A stretch of DNA of 37,318 nucleotides from an uncultured Clostridia bacterium (GTDB lineage: Bacteria > Bacillota > Clostridia > Oscillospirales > Ruminococcaceae), in the NCBI GenBank assembly GCA_946563605.1, contig CAMNVW010000003.1, positions 1 to 37,318 on the forward strand, written 5' to 3'. Positions 6,850 to 14,962 of this stretch are shown piece after piece. The notes under the pieces are model-generated. The model worked only from the letters and a program-made list of their open reading frames with translations, searched no databases and was not told the DNA's origin. The position numbers were made by a program, and so were the translations under genes. Positions within the stretch are counted from its first letter, which is position 1. Every line of letters starts with the position of its first letter.

Positions 6850-7374
6850 ATGAAGAAAAAATTACTGGCATCTATCTTATTATCAGCAATGCTGTTAAGC
6901 GGTATGCAGGTTTTTGCTCAGAAATTGGATGCTCCAGTCGCTTCAGAGGAAGATTTGATGACGTTCTCGGGAATTGAATTTGAAAAATCTTCCAAAGATG
7001 GAACGCTTATCTATAAAATCTTGGAGAGTTCCAAGGAGGGTTCCGAAGATATTTACCAAAAAGCCCTTGAGGAAAATAACCGGCGAATCGAAAAACTTTG
7101 GGATGAAAACGCTCTCTCCAAGTTTGCGGAAAAAGAAAAATTAAATATTGACTTTAACAAGGCGAATTATGGTTTGGTTCAGTTTAACTGCACCGTGTCC
7201 GATATTACAGTTGATGAGCTTTCATCGAAACTGAAACATCAGGTCATCAAGAAAACGGACAAAAGTCATCAGCACGACTGGATATACTTTGATGTTACCG
7301 ATCAAAATAAAGAGAACAAACTGTTCCGCCATTGCCAGACCTGTGAAAAGTGGCAGGCATATCACCTTGATTAA
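6850..7374 (+). CDS. secreted protein with C-terminal HDW/C-x2-C motif, unknown function
   Basis: 174 residues. Signal peptide with predicted cleavage after VFA (residue 23). The middle is a highly charged helical region (about residues 60-105, with NNRRIEKLWDENALSKFAEKE). The C terminus has SHQHDWIYFDV (residues 139-149) and HCQTCEKW (161-168), matching the HDW...C-x2-C arrangement of the preceding gene, with W-to-C spacing 18 instead of 28. The two are therefore probably distant paralogues with different N-terminal parts. Start ATG 6850 is preceded by AGAGG. A strong terminator ends the operon. Function unknown; an exported metal-binding or surface role is only an inference. Confidence 0.8.
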   Translation: MKKKLLASILLSAMLLSGMQVFAQKLDAPVASEEDLMTFSGIEFEKSSKDGTLIYKILESSKEGSEDIYQKALEENNRRIEKLWDENALSKFAEKEKLNIDFNKANYGLVQFNCTVSDITVDELSSKLKHQVIKKTDKSHQHDWIYFDVTDQNKENKLFRHCQTCEKWQAYHLD

Positions 7375-7402
7375 CACGAAAAAATAAATTCACCCACAAG
7401 CA

Positions 7403-7441
7403 AGTAAGGACATCCTCTCGGATGTCCTTACTGCTTTTTTT
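7403..7441 (+). terminator. intrinsic terminator of the secreted-protein operon
   Basis: A 13-bp perfect stem (7403-7415/7420-7432), TCTC loop, followed by GC and seven T (7435-7441). Confidence 0.93.
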
Positions 7442-7460
7442 ATTTATCAAAAAAACGCCG

Positions 7461-8060
7461 TTATTCTGCATCGTCAGAATAGATTTCCCGCACATACACC
7501 TTTTCTTCCCACTTCACAAGCTCTTCTTCCTTCGTCTGCGGCAAAAGCGCCGGCTGTTCTTCCAGCAAATCAATCATCCGGCAGTCCCGTCTGCGCGCGT
7601 AGTTGACCGTCTGCGCTGTTCCGCTGCGCACCTGATGCTCCAGATAAAACGCGCAAACACAGCTGTGTTCCACCATATAATAGTTGCGCTTTTTCATGCA
7701 GTCGGACGTATACTGCGAACACAACACCTGCACATCGTCGGCGTGCTCTTTAATCTGTTCATAAAGCTGCTGCTCCCTGCGCGTCCATTGTTTTGCCTGC
7801 TCGGGGTAGGGCAGCGCCAGATACAGCCGTATCTGCGGAAAATAGACCTTCATCTCCAGCACCGTCATTGCCGCCAGCGTATCAAAGCCTCTCGCGCCGC
7901 CGGCATAGAAGATGGTGATGTCCTCCTGCACCAGCGAGGCGATGGTCTTGCGCAGGTTCTGCCGAATCTGCTCCAATTTTTCAAATTCACGGGGCAGCTG
8001 ACGATGACCTGTCAGACAGCAGCTATGCCATCTTGCCTGATTCGTAAATTGATTTTCCAT
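7461..8060 (-). CDS. SLOG family protein (DUF1273/YpsA-like)
   Basis: 199 residues from ATG 8060. The Rossmann-like SLOG features are visible: CCLTGHRQLP near the N terminus and the phosphate-loop-like FYAGGARGFDTLAA (around residue 50), then LYLALPYPEQAKQW. These proteins are related to DprA/LOG and are thought to bind nucleotides or nucleotide-derived ligands; the role of YpsA-type members is not settled. A start six codons earlier (8078) would overlap the preceding gene; the ATG at 8060 fits better, with GGAGG and AGAGG upstream, 5 nt after the glycosylase stop. It is the last gene of a three-gene reverse operon with the glycosylase and the pseudouridine synthase. Confidence 0.85.
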   Translation of the reverse strand: MENQFTNQARWHSCCLTGHRQLPREFEKLEQIRQNLRKTIASLVQEDITIFYAGGARGFDTLAAMTVLEMKVYFPQIRLYLALPYPEQAKQWTRREQQLYEQIKEHADDVQVLCSQYTSDCMKKRNYYMVEHSCVCAFYLEHQVRSGTAQTVNYARRRDCRMIDLLEEQPALLPQTKEEELVKWEEKVYVREIYSDDAE

Positions 8061-8065
8061 CCTCT

Positions 8066-8695
8066 TTACCCCCTCCATTTAACCGACAGATACGCGCTTT
8101 TCGTATCCACAAAACGGTACAAGAAGTCCTTCGCTTCTTGGGCGTAATCAATGTTGATGCGCTTCGTCGCCGCGATCTGCTCGTCCGGCACGGCAATCCC
8201 CTCGCACAGATACAGTTCCTCTCCGGTAAGAAGTTTGCCGTTTTCCTTTCGCGTAATCCCCATTGCATCGCACAGCCTGCCTGGACCTGCAAGCAGGCTT
8301 TTTTTGTTTAAACTTTTGATGTTCTTTTTCATCTGCCGCAGCTGCATCATCTGCTCAATGCCCTCCACCGGCTGTGCCGCGCGTATGAGCACCGCTTCGG
8401 GAACTCCTTCCTCCCTTGTGGTGATATTCAAGCAGTGGTACATCCCATAAATAAGATAGACATACGCCCTGCCGCCTGATTCAAACATGACCTCGGTACG
8501 CTCCGATTTCCCCTTATAGGCATGACACGCCTTATCCGAAAATCCGGTGTACGCTTCGGTTTCGCAGATGATTGCGGACAGCCGCTGTCCATCCTTTTCA
8601 TGGACAAGCAGCTTGCCGATGAGCTGGCGCGCCACGGCTACGGTATCCTGAAGATAAAACTGCGGTGGGAGCTTTTGAAAAGAAACCTGCTGCAT
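8066..8695 (-). CDS. DNA-3-methyladenine glycosylase (AAG/MPG family)
   Basis: 209 residues, the normal length for bacterial AAG-type glycosylases. Family motifs are present: LIGKLLVH near residue 25, ICETEAYTG (catalytic Glu region), DKACHAYKGKSERTEVMF, and GRAYVYLIYGMYHCLNI, followed by AVLIRAAQP and GPGRLCDAMGI. The enzyme excises alkylated purines (3-methyladenine, and in this family also hypoxanthine) by cutting the N-glycosidic bond; it works in cytosolic base-excision repair. Start ATG at 8695 has AAAGGAG immediately upstream; a longer reading frame to 8776 runs back into the synthase gene. Only 2 nt separate it from the stop of the pseudouridine synthase, so the two are translationally coupled. 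Confidence 0.95.
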   Translation of the reverse strand: MQQVSFQKLPPQFYLQDTVAVARQLIGKLLVHEKDGQRLSAIICETEAYTGFSDKACHAYKGKSERTEVMFESGGRAYVYLIYGMYHCLNITTREEGVPEAVLIRAAQPVEGIEQMMQLRQMKKNIKSLNKKSLLAGPGRLCDAMGITRKENGKLLTGEELYLCEGIAVPDEQIAATKRINIDYAQEAKDFLYRFVDTKSAYLSVKWRG

Positions 8696-8697
8696 TT

Positions 8698-9450
8698 TTA
8701 CTCCTTTTCCTCTGTGGAAGATGGCATCTCCCTGCATTTCACAAGTGCAATTTCCTCTTTGCTGAGTTTGCGGCACTGTCCCTGCGCAAGATTCGGGTCT
8801 AAATCCAGTTTTCCCATTTTGACGCGCTTTAATTCCAGCACCTTTAATCCATAGGCGCCGAACATCCGTTTAATTTGGTGGTACATTCCCTCCCGCAGGA
8901 TGACTTCACCCCAATCACCCTGCGGTTCGGAGGAAATCTTTTTCAGCGATGCCGGCAGGGTCAAATCTTCTCCAATGACAACGCCCTTCTCAAAGCCCTT
9001 TTCCATCTCCTCGGTGATGGTTCCGTTGACCAACGCGTGATACGTTTTACTGATATGCTTTTTCGGGGACAGGATATCATGGGCAAAATCGCCGTCATCG
9101 GTAATCAGCACAAAGCCGGTGGTATCCTTGTCCAATCTGCCCGCCGGAAACAAACCCTTGCGCCACAACTCTTTCGGCACCAAGTCCACCACCGTCGGCA
9201 GATTTTTATCCTCCGTTGCGCTGACAACCCCCTTGGGTTTATGGAGCATCAGATAAATATGCTGTTCGAGCGAGATTTCCTTTCCCTGCACCGCAACAAG
9301 ATCGTTGTCCATATCGACGCCGAAGTCCGCGTTTTTGACGACCTGCCCGTTGACGGTGACTGCCCCTTTGCGAATCAATATTTTTACATCGCTGCGGGAC
9401 AGCGCGCCCTGCATGGCGATGATTTTATCAAGACGTTGTTTTTTTGCCAT
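8698..9450 (-). CDS. RsuA-family rRNA pseudouridine synthase
   Basis: 250 residues. An S4 RNA-binding domain (about 1-60: RLDKIIAMQGALSRSDVKILIRKGAVTVNG) precedes the catalytic domain with FPAGRLDKDTTG, in which D107 is the catalytic aspartate. Further family blocks are LMLHKPKGVVS and EGMYHQIKRMFGA. Length and order match RsuA (16S rRNA pseudouridine 516) rather than RluB, but site specificity cannot be proved from sequence. Start ATG 9450 has GGAG upstream. First gene of the reverse operon with the glycosylase and SLOG protein; the minus strand shows TACAAT with an extended TG around 9510-9520 as a possible promoter. Confidence 0.93.
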   Translation of the reverse strand: MAKKQRLDKIIAMQGALSRSDVKILIRKGAVTVNGQVVKNADFGVDMDNDLVAVQGKEISLEQHIYLMLHKPKGVVSATEDKNLPTVVDLVPKELWRKGLFPAGRLDKDTTGFVLITDDGDFAHDILSPKKHISKTYHALVNGTITEEMEKGFEKGVVIGEDLTLPASLKKISSEPQGDWGEVILREGMYHQIKRMFGAYGLKVLELKRVKMGKLDLDPNLAQGQCRKLSKEEIALVKCREMPSSTEEKE

Positions 9451-9629
9451 TTCTTTTTCTCCAACCCTTTTTTCAAATCATGATTTTTCTTTTGACGGTG
9501 TCACTATGATTGTACCACAAGAGAGGAAAAAGGAAAAGTGAATAAAACAATCCTCAACCGCACAAAACAGCTATACTGTTCATTTTTGAAAATCATACGC
9601 CGCTTCTTTGCTTTCCCAACGTAATTATG

Positions 9630-9690
9630 AACTATATAGGCATTAAATAGCCTATATAGTTTGTTTTATTATATCAAATTTGCCTATACA
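9630..9690 (+). promoter_or_regulatory. promoter and operator of the small HTH repressor
   Basis: A perfect 12-bp inverted repeat AACTATATAGGC (9630-9641) / complement (9650-9661) is followed by TTGTTT (9661-9666), an 18-bp spacer and TATACA (9685-9690). A third half-site GCCTATA (9682-9688) sits on the -10 box. A protein bound to these half-sites would block RNA polymerase, so autoregulation is likely. Confidence 0.7.
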
Positions 9691-9723
9691 ATTCAAGTAC
9701 AAATAAAGTAAACAGGTGATTTT

Positions 9724-10065
9724 TTGATAGATTATTATAGAATCGGGCAACAAATACGAAAATACAGGAAAGCTCACGGTTTCTCCCAGGAAGAACTGGC
9801 TGAAAAAATCGGCATTTCCGTCACCCACATGAGTCATATTGAAACCGGCAACACAAAACTCAGCCTGCCTGTCCTTGTGGATATTGCGCACGCGCTGGAA
9901 GTGCGGACCGACGACTTGTTAAACGAAGCCCCTCCTGAGCGGCAAATAACCTTTGAAGAGCTGGCTGCAACCTTAGAAAACTGCACCACCCAACAAATTC
10001 GTATTATCAATGAAATCGCGAAAGCCACTAAGATTGCGCTGGAAAAGTATTCCGACGTTGAATAG
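9724..10065 (+). CDS. small XRE-family HTH regulator
   Basis: 113 residues starting with TTG (9724) after AGGTGA. Residues about 5-60 form a classical Cro/CI helix-turn-helix (IGQQIRKYRKAHGFSQEELAEKIGISVTHMSHIETGNTKLSL), followed by a short helical C-terminal tail (LAATLENCTTQQIRIINEI) that could serve dimerization. It is a monocistronic gene whose promoter is overlapped by a large palindrome, most simply its own operator. No phage or restriction-modification genes are adjacent, so its targets are unknown. Other small XRE proteins in the window are not close paralogues. Confidence 0.88.
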   Translation: MIDYYRIGQQIRKYRKAHGFSQEELAEKIGISVTHMSHIETGNTKLSLPVLVDIAHALEVRTDDLLNEAPPERQITFEELAATLENCTTQQIRIINEIAKATKIALEKYSDVE

Positions 10066-10107
10066 CGCAGCCGTAGTGTGTGGAGCTATCCCAAAAATGA
10101 ATCTATA

Positions 10108-10146
10108 AAAAACGGCTGTGCAATTCAATGACGCACAGCCGTTTTT
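10108..10146. terminator. bidirectional intrinsic terminator
   Basis: A 14-bp perfect stem (10108-10121/10133-10146) with an 11-nt loop, A-run on the left and T-run on the right. It closes the HTH gene (plus) and clpB (minus), whose stop is at 10160. Confidence 0.92.
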
Positions 10147-10159
10147 CTGTTTCTATTTT

Positions 10160-12772
10160 TTAGCGGATGACCAGTTCGCCGTTTTCGGCATCAATCACCA
10201 CTTTACACAGTCCTTCGTCTTTATCCGACTGACCGATTTCTCCAGCGATGATCTTTCTGCCAAGCATCGTTTCAATATGGCTTTGGATAAACCGTTTGAG
10301 CGGACGCGCGCCATAAATCGGGTCGTAGGCGTTGTCGATGATATACTGTTTTGCAGCGTCGGTCAATTCGAGCTCGATCTGTTTTGCCATCAGACGTTTT
10401 CTCAAATCCTTCATCTGCAAATCAATGATACCGCCGATATTCTCCCTTGTAAGCGGTTTATAGAACACGATTTCATCCAGACGGTTGAGGAACTCCGGTC
10501 GGAAGCTGCTCTTGAGCAGTGCGTTGACCTGATTCTTTGCTTCCTCGCTGATATCGCCGTCCGGTGTGATGCCCTCAAGAATATAGCTGGAACCTAAGTT
10601 CGAGGTCAAAATGATGATGGTGTTCTTAAAATCGACCGTTCTGCCCTGCGAGTCGGTGATTCGTCCATCATCCAACACCTGAAGCAGGACATTGAATACA
10701 TCGGGATGCGCTTTTTCCACCTCATCGAACAGTACGACGGAATATGGACGGCGGCGCACCGCTTCGGTCAGCTGACCGCCTTCCTCATAGCCGACATATC
10801 CTGGAGGCGCACCGATCAGACGGGACACCGAGTATTTCTCCATATATTCGCTCATGTCGATACGAACCATATTGTTTTCGTCATCGAACAACGTCTTTGC
10901 AAGCGTCTTTGCAAGCTGTGTCTTACCGACACCGGTTGGACCTAAGAACAAGAACGAGCCAATCGGTCTGTTCGGGTCGGAAATGCCTGCTCTGGAACGC
11001 AGGATTGCTTCACTGACAAGGCGCACCGCTTCATCCTGACCAACCACGTTTTCATGCAGGATGTCCTCCATGTGCAGCAGCTTCTCCCGTTCTCCCTCCA
11101 TGATTTTGGAAACCGGAATGCCTGTCCACTTGCCGACAACCTTGGCAATCTCCTCTTCGGTCACTTTATCCCGCACAAGGCTGGACTGCTGCGCTTCCTC
11201 CGCGAGCTTTTCTTCCTTTTCCAGATCCGCTTTGAGCTGCGGCATCTTGCCGTATTTTAATTCTGCCGCTTTGTTGAGGTCATATTCCCTCTCGGCGCGT
11301 TCGATTTCTCCGCCTGTGCGTTCGATTTCCTCACGCAGCTTCTGAACCTTGGTGATTGCCGTCTTTTCGTTGTCCCACTGTGCCTTCATGGAATTAAATT
11401 TTTCGCGCAGCTGGGCAAGTTCTTTGGTAACTGTGTCCAGACGCTCTTTCGAGAGCTTGTCCTCCTCTTTTTTGAGCGCTGCCTGTGCGATTTCCTGCTG
11501 AATGATCTTGCGGTTGAGTTCATCCATCTCGATTGGCATGGAATCCATCTCGGTGCGGATCATCGCACACGCTTCATCCACAAGGTCAATCGCTTTATCC
11601 GGCAGGAAACGGTCGGAGATATAACGGTCGGACAAGGTTGCCGCCGCAAGCAGCGCCGCATCCTGAATCTTAACGCCGTGGTACACCTCATAACGTTCTT
11701 TTAAACCTCTCAAAATGGAGATGGTATCTTCGACGGTCGGTTCCGCTACAATAACCGGCTGGAATCGTCTTTCGAGCGCCGCATCCTTTTCGATATATTT
11801 GCGGTATTCGTCCAAGGTAGTCGCACCGATACAATGCAGCTCGCCTCGCGCAAGCATTGGTTTGAGAAGATTGCCGGCATCCATCGAGCCTTCGGTCTTG
11901 CCGGCGCCTACGATGGTGTGCAGTTCATCAATAAAGAGGATGATCTTGCCCTCGCTCTTTTTGATTTCACTTAACACCGCTTTGAGTCTTTCCTCAAATT
12001 CACCGCGGAATTTTGCGCCTGCAATCAGCGCGCCCATATCCAGTGAGAAGATGGTTTTATCCTTTAAGCTTGCCGGAACATCTCCGCGCACGATACGCAG
12101 CGCCAATCCCTCCGCGATGGCAGTTTTGCCGACGCCAGGCTCACCGATGAGCACCGGATTGTTTTTGGTCTTTCGGGAAAGAATCATAATGACATTGCGG
12201 ATCTCCGAATCTCTGCCGATGACCGGATCAAGCTTTTTATTTCTTGCCGCTTCCACCAGATCCTGACCGTATTTTTTCAGCACATCATAGGTGCTTTCCG
12301 GCGAATCGCTGGTGACGCGGGTGTTCCCTCTGACCTGCTGGAGAACCTGCAAAAAGCTGTTCTTTTGAATATCAAACAGCTTGAAGATTTCTTTCAGATG
12401 CTGGTTTGGATTTTCAAGCAAAGAAATCATCAGATGCTCGACCGAAACATATTCGTCCTTCATCGAGTCGGCAATATTCTCCGCCTTGGCTAAAACGACA
12501 TCGACATCCTGTGCAATATAAATCTTACCTGCTTCTCTGCCGGAGCCGGTCACGCCGGGCATCTTGTCAATTTCCTGTTTGACCGCCTGTGCGACTGCCT
12601 GCGGGTCCTTATCCATCTTTTTCAGCAGCTGGGCAATCAGGCTTTCGTCCAGCGTCAACAGTGCATACAGCAGGTGCTCCTGTTCAATCTGCATATTGTT
12701 GTTTTCCAGCGCGAGATTGTTTGCCATCTGTACGGCTTCCAAAGATTTTTGCGTAAATTTTTGTGCATTCAT
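10160..12772 (-). CDS. clpB: ATP-dependent disaggregase ClpB
   Basis: 870 residues, normal for ClpB. Order of domains: N-terminal Clp repeat domain (1 to about 145), NBD1 with Walker A GEPGVGKT (near 205) and Walker [11 protein letters not shown], a long coiled-coil middle domain (about 400-520, Glu/Lys rich, the mark that separates ClpB from ClpA/ClpC), and NBD2 with GPTGVGKT (near 605), [14 protein letters not shown] and LTSNLGS. It pulls proteins out of aggregates together with DnaK. A GTG three codons earlier (12781) is nearly on top of the AAAGG; the ATG at 12772 has the better spacing. It follows the ribbon-helix-helix gene by 55 bp without a terminator, so the two are probably one operon. 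I see no CIRCE or CtsR-type operator in the upstream region. Confidence 0.97.
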   Translation of the reverse strand: MNAQKFTQKSLEAVQMANNLALENNNMQIEQEHLLYALLTLDESLIAQLLKKMDKDPQAVAQAVKQEIDKMPGVTGSGREAGKIYIAQDVDVVLAKAENIADSMKDEYVSVEHLMISLLENPNQHLKEIFKLFDIQKNSFLQVLQQVRGNTRVTSDSPESTYDVLKKYGQDLVEAARNKKLDPVIGRDSEIRNVIMILSRKTKNNPVLIGEPGVGKTAIAEGLALRIVRGDVPASLKDKTIFSLDMGALIAGAKFRGEFEERLKAVLSEIKKSEGKIILFIDELHTIVGAGKTEGSMDAGNLLKPMLARGELHCIGATTLDEYRKYIEKDAALERRFQPVIVAEPTVEDTISILRGLKERYEVYHGVKIQDAALLAAATLSDRYISDRFLPDKAIDLVDEACAMIRTEMDSMPIEMDELNRKIIQQEIAQAALKKEEDKLSKERLDTVTKELAQLREKFNSMKAQWDNEKTAITKVQKLREEIERTGGEIERAEREYDLNKAAELKYGKMPQLKADLEKEEKLAEEAQQSSLVRDKVTEEEIAKVVGKWTGIPVSKIMEGEREKLLHMEDILHENVVGQDEAVRLVSEAILRSRAGISDPNRPIGSFLFLGPTGVGKTQLAKTLAKTLFDDENNMVRIDMSEYMEKYSVSRLIGAPPGYVGYEEGGQLTEAVRRRPYSVVLFDEVEKAHPDVFNVLLQVLDDGRITDSQGRTVDFKNTIIILTSNLGSSYILEGITPDGDISEEAKNQVNALLKSSFRPEFLNRLDEIVFYKPLTRENIGGIIDLQMKDLRKRLMAKQIELELTDAAKQYIIDNAYDPIYGARPLKRFIQSHIETMLGRKIIAGEIGQSDKDEGLCKVVIDAENGELVIR

Positions 12773-12827
12773 TCTCTTCACACCTTTCCTTCCAGGTTCT
12801 ATTCCTATTTCTTTTTGAAGATTTTAC

Positions 12828-13484
12828 TTAACAGATAATCGGCGTCTCTTTGAGATATTCCAAATAGAGACCCTCGATGATGTCCTCCCATTGGCTGACC
12901 TCCTGACCGATACAGGCTTTGAGAGCGCGGTCAATCATCTGGATATACGCCGCGATCGCACTGCCGATCTCATGATCCCTGCTGTTCTTGTTGAGCAGCG
13001 AAAAATTGCGGATCAATTTTCCCTGTCCCACCTGATACTGCGTCACTAGCCGCGGATACAAGCGGTGAATATATTTTTGCTCAATTTTGCAAAACTGATA
13101 AAAGAACGCATCCAGCAATTCAATCAGTGCGCCGGACTGGGTGCGCGTCATAATTTTCAGCTGTGCGATTTTCTCCTCGCTGCCTTGCGCAAGCTCTACG
13201 GTATATTTAATGGTAGGATTATATTTTACCCGAAGCGGACTGCGGATACTCAAAATGCCGTTGGCGCTGCGGCTGAGCACCTGAAACGGCTCAAAGCCAT
13301 TGATGACCGACTCCAACGAATCAAAGATGTCCTTCCTGCGCTTTTCCGGCGTGATGAACGAAACATATTCCGCCAGAATCTGATTGATCAAATTGGAACG
13401 GCTGCTGCCCAATGTATACGCCGCGCGGTCTACTGCCGCCACAACATCATCGCTGAGCACCAGACTGTAAACACTTTTACTCAT
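12828..13484 (-). CDS. ribbon-helix-helix domain protein upstream of clpB
   Basis: 218 residues from ATG 13484. The first about 45 residues (MSKSVYSLVLSDDVVAAV then TLGSSRSNLINQILAEYV) look like a CopG/Arc-type ribbon-helix-helix: a short strand, then two helices with the R-S-N-L-I-N turn. The remaining 170 residues are mixed and charged, with LLDAFFYQF and a C-terminal region rich in aromatic and acidic residues; I do not recognise a second domain. An alternative GTG start four codons upstream (13496) would place its ribosome binding site at the transcription start predicted from the promoter, so the ATG is preferred. It is probably the first gene of a clpB operon, which makes it a candidate regulator of the stress response; that is inference. 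Confidence 0.75.
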   Translation of the reverse strand: MSKSVYSLVLSDDVVAAVDRAAYTLGSSRSNLINQILAEYVSFITPEKRRKDIFDSLESVINGFEPFQVLSRSANGILSIRSPLRVKYNPTIKYTVELAQGSEEKIAQLKIMTRTQSGALIELLDAFFYQFCKIEQKYIHRLYPRLVTQYQVGQGKLIRNFSLLNKNSRDHEIGSAIAAYIQMIDRALKACIGQEVSQWEDIIEGLYLEYLKETPIIC

Positions 13485-13513
13485 CTTCTTCCACACTTTC
13501 TTCCTTTTTCATC

Positions 13514-13542
13514 ATTGTACGACATATTATTAAATTTGTCAA
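13514..13542 (-). promoter_or_regulatory. consensus promoter of the RHH-clpB operon
   Basis: On the minus strand TTGACA (13542-13537), 17-bp spacer, TACAAT (13519-13514). The predicted transcript starts near 13507, leaving a leader of about 23 nt before ATG 13484. Confidence 0.88.
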
Positions 13543-13720
13543 CCGCATTATATAATATTATCTGCAAATTTACAGTTTATATACAAATCTCCTCGCCGCG
13601 TGTGTACAAGATTTTCACCTTTCCGCACGATACAATTTATCAAATGTATGTTAAAATAAAGGGCAGACGGACAAAACGCCTACCCATATCAACGATTATC
13701 TTATGAAGGAGTGTACACAT

Positions 13721-14908
13721 ATGCAACCTATTATCAGCGCTGACAACACCTGGGCATTATGGGCTTTTCTGATCGGTGATGCAGCACTTTCAATCTGGCT
13801 GGAACAAAAATACAAATGGGCTTCCAAAGTGACCGGCTGTGTCCTTGCACTCATTGGAATGATGGCTCTTTCCAATCTCGGCATCATCCCAACCGAATCC
13901 CCTGTTTATGACAGCGTGTGGTCTTATGTCGTCCCATTGGCAATTCCACTGCTACTGTTTCCATGCAACATCAAGAAAATCGGCAGGGAAAGCGGCAAGC
14001 TGCTCATCATCTATTTAATCAGCTCTGCCGGTACGGTGATTGGCGCGCTGACCGGATTCTTTGCACTGCATAAATTCATCCCGGACGCGAATATCGTCGC
14101 TGCGATGTTTACCGGAACCTACACCGGCGGTTCGGTCAACTTTGTCGCAATGGCGGACACCTTCAACGCCTCCGCACAGTTAAGCTCGCAGGCAGTTGTT
14201 GCGGACAACCTGTTGATGGCGCTGTACTTCTTTATTTTGATTGCAATGCCTTCCATCAACTTTTTCCGCAGAAATTATAAACATCCGCTGGTCGATGAGG
14301 TAGAAGCAGGACTGGGAAGCGGCGCGAAAAATTACTGGCGACCAAAACCGATTTCCCTGATGAACATTGCGTTTTGCTTTGCTTCTTCCACCATCATCGT
14401 CGCTGTTTCCACCATGCTCGCAGATTTCTTTGCAGGTTTATTCCCGGGCGACGGCATTTCCTTTATTCTCAACCAGCTGCTCGGCAACAAATACCTCATC
14501 ATGACCACCATTACGATGCTTTGCGCCACCTATCTGCCAAAGCTTTTCAACAACGCTCCGGGCGCGAATGAAATCGGCACCTTCCTCATTTACATTTTCT
14601 TTGCGGTCATCGGCGCACCGGCTTCGATTTCCAGCATCATTATGCAGGCTCCGCTGCTGTTGGTGTACGCGCTGATTATCATTGGCTGCAATATGCTGAT
14701 CACGCTGATCTTCGGAAAGCTGCTTCATTTCAGCTTGGAGGAAATCATCCTTGCCTCCAACGCAAACATCGGCGGCCCTACCACCGGTGCTGCGATGGCA
14801 ATTTCCAAAGGCTGGAATAAGCTGGTCGGTCCTGTCATGCTGATTGGTACACTCGGTTATATCCTCGGCAACTACTACGGCATCTTGCTCGGCAACCTGT
14901 TAAAATAG
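13721..14908 (+). CDS. DUF819 family integral membrane protein
   Basis: 395 residues with about 11-12 membrane segments. The start pattern (ADNTWALWAFLIGDAALSIWLEQKY), GTYTGGSVNFVAM in the middle and ANIGGPTTGAAMAISKGW near the C terminus are typical of the DUF819 family (YjcL-like). The two inverted G-rich blocks, one in each half, suggest an internally duplicated transporter fold; substrate unknown. ATG 13721 has GAAGGAG 9 nt upstream, whereas an in-frame ATG at 13703 lies before that site and would put it inside the gene. Single-gene unit ended by a strong terminator. Confidence 0.9.
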   Translation: MQPIISADNTWALWAFLIGDAALSIWLEQKYKWASKVTGCVLALIGMMALSNLGIIPTESPVYDSVWSYVVPLAIPLLLFPCNIKKIGRESGKLLIIYLISSAGTVIGALTGFFALHKFIPDANIVAAMFTGTYTGGSVNFVAMADTFNASAQLSSQAVVADNLLMALYFFILIAMPSINFFRRNYKHPLVDEVEAGLGSGAKNYWRPKPISLMNIAFCFASSTIIVAVSTMLADFFAGLFPGDGISFILNQLLGNKYLIMTTITMLCATYLPKLFNNAPGANEIGTFLIYIFFAVIGAPASISSIIMQAPLLLVYALIIIGCNMLITLIFGKLLHFSLEEIILASNANIGGPTTGAAMAISKGWNKLVGPVMLIGTLGYILGNYYGILLGNLLK

Positions 14909-14918
14909 GCATAATGTA

Positions 14919-14955
14919 AAAAAGAGGGCAAAGGAATATCCTTTGCCCTCTTTTT
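14919..14955. terminator. bidirectional intrinsic terminator
   Basis: A 16-bp perfect stem (14919-14934/14940-14955), loop AATAT, with A and T runs forming the base. It ends the DUF819 gene. Confidence 0.93.
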
Positions 14956-14962
14956 AATTTAG

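Noticed and set aside
12782-13720. CIRCE or CtsR operator upstream of clpB
   Set aside because: Looked for TTAGCACTC-N9-GAGTGCTAA and tandem GGTCAAA-type heptads; neither is present by eye.
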